Positions 17,708 to 26,658 of a DNA stretch of 64,000 nucleotides are shown here, piece by piece. Source of the stretch: Bacteroides acidifaciens (lineage in GTDB: Bacteria; Bacteroidota; Bacteroidia; Bacteroidales; Bacteroidaceae); the NCBI RefSeq assembly GCF_903181435.1, contig NZ_CAEUHO010000004.1:1116001-1180000 (forward strand), read 5' to 3'. A program made the position numbers and the translations under genes. The notes under the pieces were generated by a model that saw only the letters and a program-made list of their open reading frames with translations, ran no database searches and was not told the DNA's origin. The first letter of the stretch is position 1; each line of letters begins with the position of its first letter.

Positions 17708-18560
17708 GGCTTGCAAACTTCACATGGCTAAGGCGCGTATATTTTGAACCGTAGCTTTCGTACCGGCGTGACACTTTCGCCGATGCGACGTAGATAATCT
17801 CTCCCAGTCGGTATTCATGCTCTATCCCGGATAAAGTACATGATACCGCACTGGGATTTTTTGATGGAATACTCATAACGACCAGGTTTCCGCTGGCATC
17901 CGTCAGCGTGAGCATCTGCTTGACAAAAAATTGCGGAGTTGTGCCATTCACCCTTGTTTTGTACGGATCGTCTTCCAGCCGTACACGGGTCACTTTCAGT
18001 TTCAAGTCTGTAAGTTTCTCTCCCAACTCTCCCAAATACCGGCTTGACGAGCGCTTCTCTCTGGACTTTCTCTGCATAATGTCCAGATATATGGAATGGT
18101 AAGCCTGCGCTATCTTGACGAAGCGTTCCTGTTTCGGAATCTTTGGAGTAAACTTATAGGCTATCCAGCTTAAATAAGTAGGGTCTATTTTCAGTATTTC
18201 ATGTAGGAAGTGTCCGCGATATTTTCCGAAGAAGATAAGGTCATCGCCGTTACTCTGCATTCTTTTCTCATTATAATCCATGAGAATAAGGCAACGTCTT
18301 GAGTAATAAAACAGCGTACTTGCCATCCGTAGAGACTCGTTAATATCCGATGATAGGTCATGTATGTAAAGAATAGACTGTTTTTCGGGTAGGGGAGAAT
18401 AGAGCCAAAGGGAATAGTTCAGTTTCCCTGGTCGGGGCGTCACTACCAAGTAAACGCCTGCCTCTTTGAAAGAGGATCTGCCTCGGTTGTATTCATTCAG
18501 TTTGGCATACAATAAGGCTTGCTCGTTTTCAGAAATGCCCGGTAATCTAGGGTTAGCCAT
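17697..18560 (-). CDS. Uncharacterised protein with an ExoX-C/DUF3820-like motif
   Basis: A 287-residue soluble protein without a signal peptide or membrane helix. I do not recognise a named family over the full length. Residues 108-136 contain the pattern F-F-G-K-Y-R-G-(x)n-D-P-T-Y-L-S-W (FGKYRG at 111-116, then DPTYLSW at 126-132). This resembles the short C-terminal domain attached to ExoX-type exonucleases and DUF3820 proteins. The C-terminal half is basic in its linker (REKRSSSRY) and then beta-rich. It overlaps the end of the phosphoesterase gene and stands alone on its strand. A nucleic-acid link is only a guess. Confidence 0.75.
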   Translation of the reverse strand: MANPRLPGISENEQALLYAKLNEYNRGRSSFKEAGVYLVVTPRPGKLNYSLWLYSPLPEKQSILYIHDLSSDINESLRMASTLFYYSRRCLILMDYNEKRMQSNGDDLIFFGKYRGHFLHEILKIDPTYLSWIAYKFTPKIPKQERFVKIAQAYHSIYLDIMQRKSREKRSSSRYLGELGEKLTDLKLKVTRVRLEDDPYKTRVNGTTPQFFVKQMLTLTDASGNLVVMSIPSKNPSAVSCTLSGIEHEYRLGEIIYVASAKVSRRYESYGSKYTRLSHVKFASLNA

Positions 18561-18676
18561 AATTGTTCTCGCTTTTGTTATATTTCAAATATAGGGAAAT
18601 TATATGAGAAAAACAACTTTTCTGTTTTGAAAAACACTTATTAAAGGAGTTTGTTGTCTCTTTCGTTTGCAATAAA

Positions 18677-18707
18677 TTTATTATTTCCGGGGAATCTTGT
18701 ACATTTG
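18677..18707 (+). promoter_or_regulatory. mnmA promoter
   Basis: TTTA (18677-18680) and TACATTTG (18700-18707), 19 bases apart. The -7 is a full TAnnTTTG match. It lies inside a longer in-frame extension and so supports the ATG at 18733 as the mnmA start. Confidence 0.75.
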
Positions 18708-18732
18708 TATCCATGTAATTTTTAAAATTCGG

Positions 18733-19818
18733 ATGAAAGAACGAAATAAAAGAGTGTTAGTCGGAATGAGCGGCGGTATTGACAGTACTGCCACTTGTCT
18801 GATGTTGCAGGAACAAGGGTACGAAATAGTAGGAGTGACCATGCAGGTATGGGGCGACGAGCCGCAAGATGCTAGGGAATTGGCTGCACGGATGGGAATC
18901 GAACATTATGTGGCGGATGAACGTATCCCTTTTAAAGAGACTATCGTAAAAAACTTTATAGACGAGTATAAGCAAGGGCGTACGCCGAATCCGTGTGTAA
19001 TGTGCAACCCTTTGTTCAAGTTTCGTGTTCTGACGGAATGGGCGGATAAGTTGGATTGTGCCTGGATTGCTACCGGACATTATTCGCGACTGGAAGAACG
19101 GAACGGACATATTTATATAGTAGCCGGAGACGATGATAAGAAAGACCAGTCTTATTTCCTTTGGCGGTTGGGACAGGATATACTGAGACGCTGTATCTTT
19201 CCTTTAGGGGATTATACGAAGGTGAAGGTTCGAGAATACCTTGCGGAGAAAGGTTACGAAGCCAAATCTAAAGAAGGAGAAAGTATGGAAGTTTGCTTTA
19301 TAAAAGGTGATTATCGTGACTTTCTTCGTGAGCAATGTCCGGAACTGGACACTGAGATAGGTCCGGGGTGGTTTGTCAATTCCGAAGGTGTGAAACTGGG
19401 ACAACATAAGGGTGCGCCCTATTATACAATCGGTCAGCGGAAAGGATTGGAGATTGCGTTGGGCAAACCGGCTTATGTCTTGAAAATCAATCCGCAGAAA
19501 AATACGGTGATGCTGGGTGATGCCGGGCAGTTGCAAACAGACTATATGCTGATAGAACAAGATAAGATTGTAGATGAACAGGAATTGTTTCAGTGTGAGA
19601 ATCTGGTTGTGAGGATTCGTTATCGAAGTCGCCCGTTGCCTTGCCGGGTGAAACGGCTGGAGGACGGACGCTTGTTGGTGCATTTTCTTGAGACGGCTTC
19701 GGCTATTGCTCCAGGGCAATCGGCTGTGTTCTATGATGGAAAGCGGGTGCTGGGAGGAGCTTTTATCGCTTCGCAGCGAGGCATCGGATTAGTGATTTTA
19801 GAGAACGAAGGATTTTGA
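18733..19818 (+). CDS. mnmA: tRNA-specific 2-thiouridylase MnmA
   Basis: Forms 2-thiouridine at position 34 of the Lys, Glu and Gln tRNAs, using ATP and sulfur from a relay protein. The 361-residue product has the PP-loop motif GMSGGIDST (11-19), the first catalytic Cys in NPCVMCNP, and the second in [14 protein letters not shown]. The central [20 protein letters not shown] tRNA-contact region and a C-terminal beta barrel complete the family layout. Bacteroides species commonly carry two mnmA paralogues; whether a second copy exists cannot be told from this window. The subtilase gene follows after 22 bases. Confidence 0.93.
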   Translation: MKERNKRVLVGMSGGIDSTATCLMLQEQGYEIVGVTMQVWGDEPQDARELAARMGIEHYVADERIPFKETIVKNFIDEYKQGRTPNPCVMCNPLFKFRVLTEWADKLDCAWIATGHYSRLEERNGHIYIVAGDDDKKDQSYFLWRLGQDILRRCIFPLGDYTKVKVREYLAEKGYEAKSKEGESMEVCFIKGDYRDFLREQCPELDTEIGPGWFVNSEGVKLGQHKGAPYYTIGQRKGLEIALGKPAYVLKINPQKNTVMLGDAGQLQTDYMLIEQDKIVDEQELFQCENLVVRIRYRSRPLPCRVKRLEDGRLLVHFLETASAIAPGQSAVFYDGKRVLGGAFIASQRGIGLVILENEGF

Positions 19819-19840
19819 TTGATTAAAATAAAGATAACTT

Positions 19841-21211
19841 ATGAGGAAATTTGTGTTATTGGTTTTTGCTTTGAATATATGCCTGGGAGTTTTTGCTCAA
19901 TTCACACCGGGAGATACCTTAAAATATCGTATTAGCCTGAAAGATAAGGCAGCTACGGAATACTCTCTGCAGAAACCGGAAAAATACTTGTCCGGGAAAT
20001 CCATTGAACGGAGAAAAAGACAGGGATTGGCAATAGATTCCACCGACTTGCCGGTATGCAGGAAATACGTAGATGCGATACGGAAGAAAGGTGTCCACGT
20101 GCTTGTTACCGGAAAATGGGATAACTTCGTCACCGTCTCCTGTAATGACAGTACGTTGATTGATGAAATCGCCAAGTTACCTTTTGTGTGTTCTACGGAA
20201 AGAGTTTGGAAAGGCATTACTCAAAGAAGCTTTGAGAGAGATTCGCTGATTAACAAACCTTTGCGTTCCGATAGTCTTTACGGGCCTGCGGTTGCCCAAA
20301 TAAGGATGAGCCGTGCGAACCTTCTTCACGAGGCGGGTTTCAAAGGACAGGGAATGACGATTGCTGTAATTGATGCCGGATTCCATAATGTGGATAGGAT
20401 AGAGGCGATGAAGAACATCAACATTCTTGGCGTGCGTGATTTTGTGAATCCCGAAGCCGATATTTATGCGGAAAGTAGTCACGGTATGTCTGTTCTCTCT
20501 TGCATGGCGATGAATCAGCCGAATGTGATGATTGGCACGGCTCCCGAAGCTTCTTATTGGTTGTTGCGCAGCGAGGACGAATATTCGGAGAATCTGGTGG
20601 AACAGGATTATTGGGCGGCGGCAATCGAGTTTGCCGACAGTGTAGGAGTAGATTTGGTAAATACATCCCTCGGATATTATTCGTTTGACGATCCGGCAAA
20701 GAATTATCGCTATCGTGATTTGAACGGACATTATGCGTTGATGTCCCGTGAAGCAGCGAAAGCTGCGGATAAAGGGATAGTAGTTGTTTGCAGTGCCGGA
20801 AATTCCGGTGCCGGCTCCTGGAAGAAAATAACTCCGCCGGGAGATGCGGAGAATGTAATTACTGTAGGGGCTATTAATAAAAGGGGAGAACTGGCTCCAT
20901 TTTCTTCCGTAGGAAATACGTCGGACGGACGGGTGAAACCGGATGTGGTTGCTGTAGGACAAGGTTCGGACGTAATGGGAACTGACGGCAATCTTCGGCA
21001 TGCTAACGGCACTTCCTTCTCTTCTCCGATTATGTGTGGAATGGTGGCTTGCTTGTGGCAGGCTTGTCCGAAGCTGACGGCAAAAGAAGTTATTGAACTG
21101 GTTCGTCGTTCGGGAGACAGGGCGGATTTTCCGGATAATATATATGGATACGGTATTCCTGACTTGTGGAAGGCGTATTTAACGGTTAACGGAGGAGTGA
21201 TTAGTGATTAA
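19841..21211 (+). CDS. Exported subtilisin-family (S8) serine protease
   Basis: A 456-residue exported protease. The signal peptide ends near LGVFAQ. An N-terminal prodomain-like region (about 22-150) precedes the catalytic domain with the triad D178 (AVIDAGF), H214 (SSHGMSVLSC) and S392 (NGTSFSSPIMCG), plus the oxyanion Asn in CSAGNSGAG. All key residues are present. There is no sorting domain at the C-terminus, so it is probably periplasmic or secreted. It follows mnmA closely but has no obvious functional link; xseA begins 35 bases later. Confidence 0.92.
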   Translation: MRKFVLLVFALNICLGVFAQFTPGDTLKYRISLKDKAATEYSLQKPEKYLSGKSIERRKRQGLAIDSTDLPVCRKYVDAIRKKGVHVLVTGKWDNFVTVSCNDSTLIDEIAKLPFVCSTERVWKGITQRSFERDSLINKPLRSDSLYGPAVAQIRMSRANLLHEAGFKGQGMTIAVIDAGFHNVDRIEAMKNINILGVRDFVNPEADIYAESSHGMSVLSCMAMNQPNVMIGTAPEASYWLLRSEDEYSENLVEQDYWAAAIEFADSVGVDLVNTSLGYYSFDDPAKNYRYRDLNGHYALMSREAAKAADKGIVVVCSAGNSGAGSWKKITPPGDAENVITVGAINKRGELAPFSSVGNTSDGRVKPDVVAVGQGSDVMGTDGNLRHANGTSFSSPIMCGMVACLWQACPKLTAKEVIELVRRSGDRADFPDNIYGYGIPDLWKAYLTVNGGVISD

Positions 21212-21245
21212 CAACTGGTTACTATTGTACTAATCATTAACCATT

Positions 21246-22493
21246 ATGGATTCCTCTCTTTCTCTTTTAGAACTGAATGCACTTGTCCGCCGTAGCCTGG
21301 AGCAATGCCTGCCTGATGAATATTGGATACAGGCAGAACTGAGCGATGTCCGTTCCAATACGACCGGGCATTGTTATCTGGAATTTGTGCAGAAAGATCC
21401 CCGCAGCAACAATCTTGTCGCCAAGGCTCGCGGTATGATTTGGAACAATATCTACCGCTTGCTGAAACCTTATTTTGAGGAAACTACCGGACAGATGTTT
21501 ACTTCCGGCATCAAGGTGCTGGTGAAAGTGACGGTTCAGTTTCACGAACTTTACGGCTACAGTCTGACTGTGCTTGATATCGACCCTGCCTATACATTAG
21601 GCGACATGGCTCGCCGTCGTCGGGAAATACTATTGCAGCTGGAAGAAGAAGGCGTACTGACGCTGAATAAGGAGTTGGAAATGCCGATTCTCCCACAACG
21701 TATTGCCGTTATTTCCTCTGCTACCGCCGCCGGATATGGTGATTTCTGTCATCAGTTGCAGCATAATCCGGGCGGATTCTTTTTCTATACAGAGCTTTTT
21801 CCCGCTTTGATGCAGGGGAATCAAGTCGAAGAATCCATATTGGCAGCTTTAGACCGTATCAATGCCCGTGCGAATGAATTTGATGTGGTCGTTATCATCC
21901 GTGGTGGTGGGGCGACTTCCGATTTATCCGGTTTCGATACTTATCTGTTGGCAGCTGCGTGTGCACAATTCCCGTTACCTGTCATTACCGGAATCGGTCA
22001 TGAGCGGGACGATACAGTCCTTGACTCTGTGGCGCATACCCGGGTAAAAACTCCTACGGCTGCCGCCGAACTCCTGATTTACCGAATCACGGAAATAGCC
22101 GACCGCTTGGAAGAATTGTCCGCCCGTATCCAACAAGGAGCTTATGCGGTGCTTGAACAGGAGTGGCGGAGACTGGAAACACTTCAGACTCGTATTCCGA
22201 ACCTTGTCCATCGGAAGCTTACGGATGCCCGCTTTGCTTTGCTGTCGGCTGAAAAGGACTTGTCGCAAGTGACGAAGGCGTTATTAGCTCGCCAACGCCA
22301 TCGGCTGGAACTTTTACAACAGCGCATTGCGGATGCTTCTCCCGATAAGTTGCTAAGCCGCGGATACAGTATTACGCTAAAGGACGGGAAGGCGGTAACA
22401 AACGCATCCTCACTGAAGCAGGGAGACAAATTAGTCACCCGGTTCTCGAAAGGAGAAGTTCTGTCTGTGGTGGAACGGCAAGTGCCCGAATAG
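21246..22493 (+). CDS. xseA: Exodeoxyribonuclease VII large subunit
   Basis: Catalytic subunit of ExoVII, which degrades single-stranded DNA from both ends to oligonucleotides. The 415-residue protein has an N-terminal OB-fold (about 1-105), then the catalytic domain with RIAVISSATAAGYGDF, RGGGATSDLSGFD and ITGIGHERDDTVLDSVAHTR, and a coiled-coil C-terminus ending in the LLSRGYSI segment. The length is slightly short but normal for Bacteroidetes. The small subunit gene follows 47 bases later, the usual pairing. Confidence 0.96.
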   Translation: MDSSLSLLELNALVRRSLEQCLPDEYWIQAELSDVRSNTTGHCYLEFVQKDPRSNNLVAKARGMIWNNIYRLLKPYFEETTGQMFTSGIKVLVKVTVQFHELYGYSLTVLDIDPAYTLGDMARRRREILLQLEEEGVLTLNKELEMPILPQRIAVISSATAAGYGDFCHQLQHNPGGFFFYTELFPALMQGNQVEESILAALDRINARANEFDVVVIIRGGGATSDLSGFDTYLLAAACAQFPLPVITGIGHERDDTVLDSVAHTRVKTPTAAAELLIYRITEIADRLEELSARIQQGAYAVLEQEWRRLETLQTRIPNLVHRKLTDARFALLSAEKDLSQVTKALLARQRHRLELLQQRIADASPDKLLSRGYSITLKDGKAVTNASSLKQGDKLVTRFSKGEVLSVVERQVPE

Positions 22494-22540
22494 AAGTTAT
22501 AAAAGAAACATTCATCATTAACCATTAATAATCAATTATC

Positions 22541-22750
22541 GTGGCAGCAAAAAAGGAAACATATCTTCAGGCGATGGAACGTCTTGAGAAGATTGTCCGT
22601 CAGATAGACAATAATGAATTGGATATCGACGTTCTGAGTGAGAAAATCAAAGAAGCTAATGAAATAATTGCTTTTTGTACCCAAAAACTGACGAAAGCTG
22701 ACCAAGAAGTCGAAAAATTATTGAAAGAAAGGCGGCAATCTGAAGAATAA
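22541..22750 (+). CDS. xseB: Exodeoxyribonuclease VII small subunit
   Basis: A 69-residue helical protein that packs along the coiled coil of XseA. It shows the signature YLQAMERLEKIVRQIDNNEL, then DVLSEKIKEANEII. The start codon is GTG at 22541; no ATG lies before the conserved region. It is directly downstream of xseA. A TATTTTTG -7-like element (22755-22762) just after the stop codon probably starts the ilvE transcript. Confidence 0.94.
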   Translation: MAAKKETYLQAMERLEKIVRQIDNNELDIDVLSEKIKEANEIIAFCTQKLTKADQEVEKLLKERRQSEE

Positions 22751-22803
22751 AAGTTATTTTTGCGAATCAAAGCTTAAGAAAAAATAAACTAATACATTAC
22801 AAT

Positions 22804-23823
22804 ATGAAAGAAATAGATTGGGCAAATTTGTCATTCGGATATATGAAGACAGACTACAATGTGCGAATCAATTTCCGAAACGGAGCGTGGGGAGAATTGG
22901 AAGTTAGCAGTGACGAACATCTGAATCTGCATATGGCAGCTACGTGTTTGCACTATGGACAGGAAGCATTCGAAGGACTGAAAGCATTCCGCGGAAAAGA
23001 CGGCAAGGTGCGTATCTTCCGCTTGGAAGAAAATGCGGCGCGACTGCAATCCACCTGCCAAGGAATACTGATGGCAGAACTTCCGACTGAACGTTTCAAG
23101 GAAGCCATCCTGAAAGTTGTGAAACTGAACGAACGTTTTATCCCGCCTTATGAGACAGGTGCTTCTCTTTACATTCGTCCTTTACTCATCGGAACAAGTG
23201 CGCAAGTAGGCGTGCATCCGGCGGATGAATATATGTTTGTGGTATTCGTGACTCCGGTAGGCCCGTATTTCAAGGGTGGTTTCTCTACCAATCCGTATGT
23301 CATTATTCGTGAGTTCGACCGCGCTGCTCCTCATGGAACAGGTATTTATAAAGTGGGCGGTAATTATGCAGCCAGTCTCCGTGCCAACAAGAAAGCACAC
23401 GACCTGGGATATTCCTGTGAGTTTTACCTCGATGCCAAAGAAAAGAAATATATCGACGAGTGTGGTGCTGCCAACTTCTTCGGTATTAAAGACAATACGT
23501 ACATCACTCCGAAATCATCTTCTATCCTGCCTTCTATCACTAATAAGAGCTTGATGCAGTTGGCAGAAGATATGGGTATCAAGGTAGAGCGCCGTCCGAT
23601 ACCGGAAGAAGAGTTGGAAACATTTGAAGAAGCTGGTGCTTGCGGGACTGCCGCGGTAATCAGCCCGATTCAGCGTATTGATGATTTAGAGAACGGGAAA
23701 TCATACGTTATCTCTAAAGATGGCAAGCCGGGACCTGTTTGTACGAAGTTGTACAATAAGTTGCGCGGCATTCAATATGGCGACGAACCGGATACACATG
23801 GGTGGGTGACCATCGTGGAGTAG
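22804..23823 (+). CDS. ilvE: Branched-chain amino acid aminotransferase
   Basis: Transfers the amino group between glutamate and the 2-oxo acids of leucine, isoleucine and valine, using PLP. The 339-residue class-IV aminotransferase has the PLP lysine K183 in YKVGGNYAASL, the HYGQEAFEGLKAFRG substrate region near residue 49, and the EAGACGTAAVISPI phosphate-binding segment. The length matches the BCAT-II-like group. Its own -7 element (TATTTTTG, 22755-22762) lies in the gap after xseB. Confidence 0.95.
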   Translation: MKEIDWANLSFGYMKTDYNVRINFRNGAWGELEVSSDEHLNLHMAATCLHYGQEAFEGLKAFRGKDGKVRIFRLEENAARLQSTCQGILMAELPTERFKEAILKVVKLNERFIPPYETGASLYIRPLLIGTSAQVGVHPADEYMFVVFVTPVGPYFKGGFSTNPYVIIREFDRAAPHGTGIYKVGGNYAASLRANKKAHDLGYSCEFYLDAKEKKYIDECGAANFFGIKDNTYITPKSSSILPSITNKSLMQLAEDMGIKVERRPIPEEELETFEEAGACGTAAVISPIQRIDDLENGKSYVISKDGKPGPVCTKLYNKLRGIQYGDEPDTHGWVTIVE

Positions 23824-23868
23824 CCAGAGTCCAAAAATAAACACACATTTATCTAATTTTAATTTATC

Positions 23869-24480
23869 ATGTTAAAAGAAAATTCAGAACTACGTGCTGA
23901 GGCACGTCGGGCACTTCAAGGTAAGTGGCCTATGGCAGCTGTTGCTGCGCTTATTTATTCAGTGATTGCCGGTGGACTTTCTGCTATCCCCTTTATCGGC
24001 GGATTGTGTTCTTTGTTTGTCGGTCTGCCGGTTGCATACGGTATTGCTGTTGTAATGTTCGGTGTGTTCAAAGGTAAGGATGTTGATTTTGGAGTACTGT
24101 TTGAAGGTTTCCAGGATTATAGCCGTATTTTTGTAACTAAGTTGTTGCAAGGAATTTACACAGCTTTATGGTCACTGCTGTTGTTTGTTCCGGGTGTCAT
24201 CAAGCATTATTCGTATGCAATGACGGACTATATCTTGAAAGAAGAGCCGGAAATGAAAAACAACGCAGCTATCGAAAAGAGTATGGCTATGATGGAAAAC
24301 AACAAGATGAAATTGTTCCTGCTCGATTTGAGCTTCATCGGTTGGGCGTTCCTTTGTATCTTAACTTTCGGTATCGGTTTCCTTTTCTTGCAGCCATATG
24401 TGCAAGTGTCTCATGCTGCTTTCTATGAAGATCTGAAAGCACAACAGGGAGGAAATGTTGAAGCAAAGGTTGAAATGTAA
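23869..24480 (+). CDS. DUF975-family membrane protein
   Basis: A 203-residue integral membrane protein. The N-terminus (SELRAEARRALQGKWPMAAVA) and the overall plan of about five hydrophobic helices with amphipathic links, including LFVPGVIKHYSYAMTDYIL, match the DUF975 family found in Firmicutes and Bacteroidetes. The function of the family is unknown. The gene lies 45 bases after ilvE without its own clear promoter and ends before a terminator hairpin. Confidence 0.85.
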   Translation: MLKENSELRAEARRALQGKWPMAAVAALIYSVIAGGLSAIPFIGGLCSLFVGLPVAYGIAVVMFGVFKGKDVDFGVLFEGFQDYSRIFVTKLLQGIYTALWSLLLFVPGVIKHYSYAMTDYILKEEPEMKNNAAIEKSMAMMENNKMKLFLLDLSFIGWAFLCILTFGIGFLFLQPYVQVSHAAFYEDLKAQQGGNVEAKVEM

Positions 24481-24507
24481 TCGACAAATAAATTCAGCTA
24501 AATAGAA

Positions 24508-24545
24508 GAATGGAGTATAGAGAAATCTGTGCTCCATTTCTTTTT
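24508..24545 (+). terminator. Intrinsic terminator after the DUF975 gene
   Basis: GAATGGAG (24508-24515) pairs with CTCCATTTC (24532-24540) over about 7-8 bp and is followed by TTTTT. It overlaps the -33 region of the trmB promoter. Confidence 0.65.
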
Positions 24546-24573
24546 GTTGGTTACATCAAAATCTGTACCTTTG
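24543..24573 (+). promoter_or_regulatory. trmB promoter
   Basis: TTTG (24543-24546), 19 bases, TACCTTTG (24566-24573): an exact match to the Bacteroides -33/-7 consensus. It gives a leader of about 13-15 nt before the trmB ATG. Confidence 0.9.
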
Positions 24574-24592
24574 CAGCCTAATCAGTATTGAT

Positions 24593-25351
24593 ATGGGAAA
24601 GAATAAATTAGAAAAGTTTGCCGATATGGCAAGTTATCCGCATGTGTTCGAATATCCTTATTCGGCAGTAGATAACGTGCCTTTTGACATGAAGGGGAAA
24701 TGGCATGAGGAGTTTTTCAAGAACGACCATCCGATAGTGCTCGAACTGGGCTGCGGACGTGGCGAATATACTGTTGGCTTGGGTAAGATGTTTCCTGAAA
24801 AGAACTTTATTGCGGTTGATATAAAAGGCGCCCGTATGTGGACGGGAGCAACGGAATCATTGCAGGCGGGAATGAAGAATGTGGCTTTTCTGCGTACAAA
24901 TATAGAAATCATCGAACGTTTCTTTGCCGAAGGCGAAGTAAGTGAAATATGGCTTACTTTCTCCGACCCGCAGATGAAGAAAGCGACCAAACGGCTGACT
25001 TCTACCTATTTTATGGAGAGATACCGCAAATTCCTGCAACCGAACGGTGTTATTCATCTGAAGACCGACAGTAACTTCATGTTTACTTACACAAAATACA
25101 TGATAGAAGCTAATCAATTCCCAGTGGAGTTCATGACGGAAGATCTATATCACTCCGGTTTGGTGGATGATATTCTTGGCATCAAGACTTATTATGAACA
25201 ACAATGGCTTGATCGTGGTTTGGATATTAAGTATATCAAATTCCTGCTTCCGCAAGAAGGTGAATTGCAGGAACCGGATGTTGAAATAGAACTTGATTCT
25301 TATCGTAGCTATAATCGTAGCAAGCGTAGTGGGTTGAGCACCAGCAAGTAA
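24593..25351 (+). CDS. trmB: tRNA (guanine-N7-)-methyltransferase
   Basis: Methylates G46 in the variable loop of tRNA using SAM. The 252-residue protein has the SAM-binding motif [16 protein letters not shown] (about 49-64), [16 protein letters not shown], and the substrate-binding [21 protein letters not shown] in which family members usually have FPDPWPKKRHxKRR. The C-terminus carries the basic tail with [12 protein letters not shown]. It has an exact consensus promoter and is followed by the Mrp gene 62 bases later. Confidence 0.93.
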   Translation: MGKNKLEKFADMASYPHVFEYPYSAVDNVPFDMKGKWHEEFFKNDHPIVLELGCGRGEYTVGLGKMFPEKNFIAVDIKGARMWTGATESLQAGMKNVAFLRTNIEIIERFFAEGEVSEIWLTFSDPQMKKATKRLTSTYFMERYRKFLQPNGVIHLKTDSNFMFTYTKYMIEANQFPVEFMTEDLYHSGLVDDILGIKTYYEQQWLDRGLDIKYIKFLLPQEGELQEPDVEIELDSYRSYNRSKRSGLSTSK

Positions 25352-25413
25352 GTTTGCAAGGAAGTAAATAGTGATTTAAATCGCAAATAGTAAATCGTCA
25401 AATAGTAAATAAA

Positions 25414-26514
25414 ATGACTCTTTATCCTAAATTGATATTGGATGCATTGGCAACGGTGCGTTATCCCGGTTCGGGAAAAAATCTGGTGGAAGCAGAGATG
25501 GTTGCCGATAATCTTCGTATTGACGGTATGGCTGTCAGCTTCTCATTGATATTTGAGAAACCGACCGACCCGTTTATGAAGTCAATGTTGAAGGCAGCCG
25601 AGACAGCTATTCATACATATGTGTCTCCTGACGTGCAAGTTACCATAGCAACAGAAAGCAAGCAGGCTCCCCGACCGGAAGTTGGTAAAATGCTTCCGCA
25701 AGTGAAGAATATTATAGGTATTTCTTCAGGCAAAGGTGGAGTAGGGAAGTCTACTGTATCAGCGAATCTAGCTGTCGCTTTAGCAAAATTGGGCTATAAA
25801 GTAGGTCTGCTTGATGCGGATATTTTCGGACCTTCGATGCCAAAGATGTTTCAGGTGGAAGATGCACGCCCGTATGCTGAACGTATAGATGGTCGTGATA
25901 TGATTATCCCGGTAGAGAAATATGGAGTGAAATTATTGTCTATCGGCTTCTTTGTCGATCCGGATCAGGCTACTTTGTGGCGTGGCGGAATGGCGAGTAA
26001 TGCATTGAAGCAGTTGATAGGAGATGCGTCTTGGGGGGATTTGGATTATTTTCTGATAGACCTTCCGCCCGGAACCAGCGATATTCATTTGACTGTTGTA
26101 CAGACATTGGCTATGACAGGGGCAATTGTTGTCAGCACTCCGCAGGCAGTGGCTTTGGCGGATGCCCGTAAAGGAATTAATATGTTCACTAATGATAAGG
26201 TGAATGTACCTATTCTTGGTCTGGTTGAGAATATGGCATGGTTTACTCCTGCCGAACTTCCGGAAAACAAATACTATCTCTTCGGTAAAGAAGGAGCCAA
26301 GAAGTTGGCGGAAGAGATGAATGTTCCTTTGTTGGGGCAGATTCCTATCGTGCAGAGTATTTGTGAGGGTGGGGATAATGGTACGCCTGTTGCATTGGAC
26401 GAGGATTCTGTTACTGGACGTGCTTTCTTATCATTGGCTGCGAGTGTTGTCCGCCAGGTAGACCGCCGTAATGTTGAGATGGCTCCGACTCAGATTGTGG
26501 AAATGCATAAATAG
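25414..26514 (+). CDS. Mrp/ApbC-type P-loop ATPase, probable Fe-S cluster carrier
   Basis: A 366-residue protein with an N-terminal MIP18/DUF59-like domain (about 1-80) and a deviant-Walker P-loop ATPase domain ([10 protein letters not shown] at 105-114, [29 protein letters not shown]). Mrp/ApbC/Nbp35 proteins carry Fe-S clusters to target enzymes in the cytosol. In most of them a CPxC pair follows the ENM-(x) motif and holds a bridging cluster. Here that place reads [20 protein letters not shown], without cysteines. This protein may bind clusters differently or act only as a dimeric ATPase. A long inverted repeat terminates it. Confidence 0.88.
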   Translation: MTLYPKLILDALATVRYPGSGKNLVEAEMVADNLRIDGMAVSFSLIFEKPTDPFMKSMLKAAETAIHTYVSPDVQVTIATESKQAPRPEVGKMLPQVKNIIGISSGKGGVGKSTVSANLAVALAKLGYKVGLLDADIFGPSMPKMFQVEDARPYAERIDGRDMIIPVEKYGVKLLSIGFFVDPDQATLWRGGMASNALKQLIGDASWGDLDYFLIDLPPGTSDIHLTVVQTLAMTGAIVVSTPQAVALADARKGINMFTNDKVNVPILGLVENMAWFTPAELPENKYYLFGKEGAKKLAEEMNVPLLGQIPIVQSICEGGDNGTPVALDEDSVTGRAFLSLAASVVRQVDRRNVEMAPTQIVEMHK

Positions 26515-26536
26515 GTTAAGTCTGGCGTAATTAAAA

Positions 26537-26609
26537 TTAGGCACGGCTAACACGGATTTTACGGTTCCAATTAACTAAAAAACGTGAAATCCGTGTTAGC
26601 CGTGCCTAA
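26537..26609. terminator. Long inverted repeat, bidirectional terminator
   Basis: Two 27-nt arms (26537-26563 and 26583-26609) pair with one mismatch around a 19-nt A/T-rich loop. They lie between the end of the Mrp gene (+) and the end of the large TlpA gene (-). The outer part reads TTAGGCACGGCTAACACGG. A related but shorter stem occurs after tpiA (60828-60853). Confidence 0.8.
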
Positions 26610-26658
26610 ATAATATAAAGATGATGATCGAATTGTTTTGACGTCTTATATAAATATA

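Noticed and set aside
20177..21001. A 274-codon open frame on the minus strand
   Set aside because: It is antisense to the subtilase, whose catalytic triad is intact; composition is that of a shadow frame.
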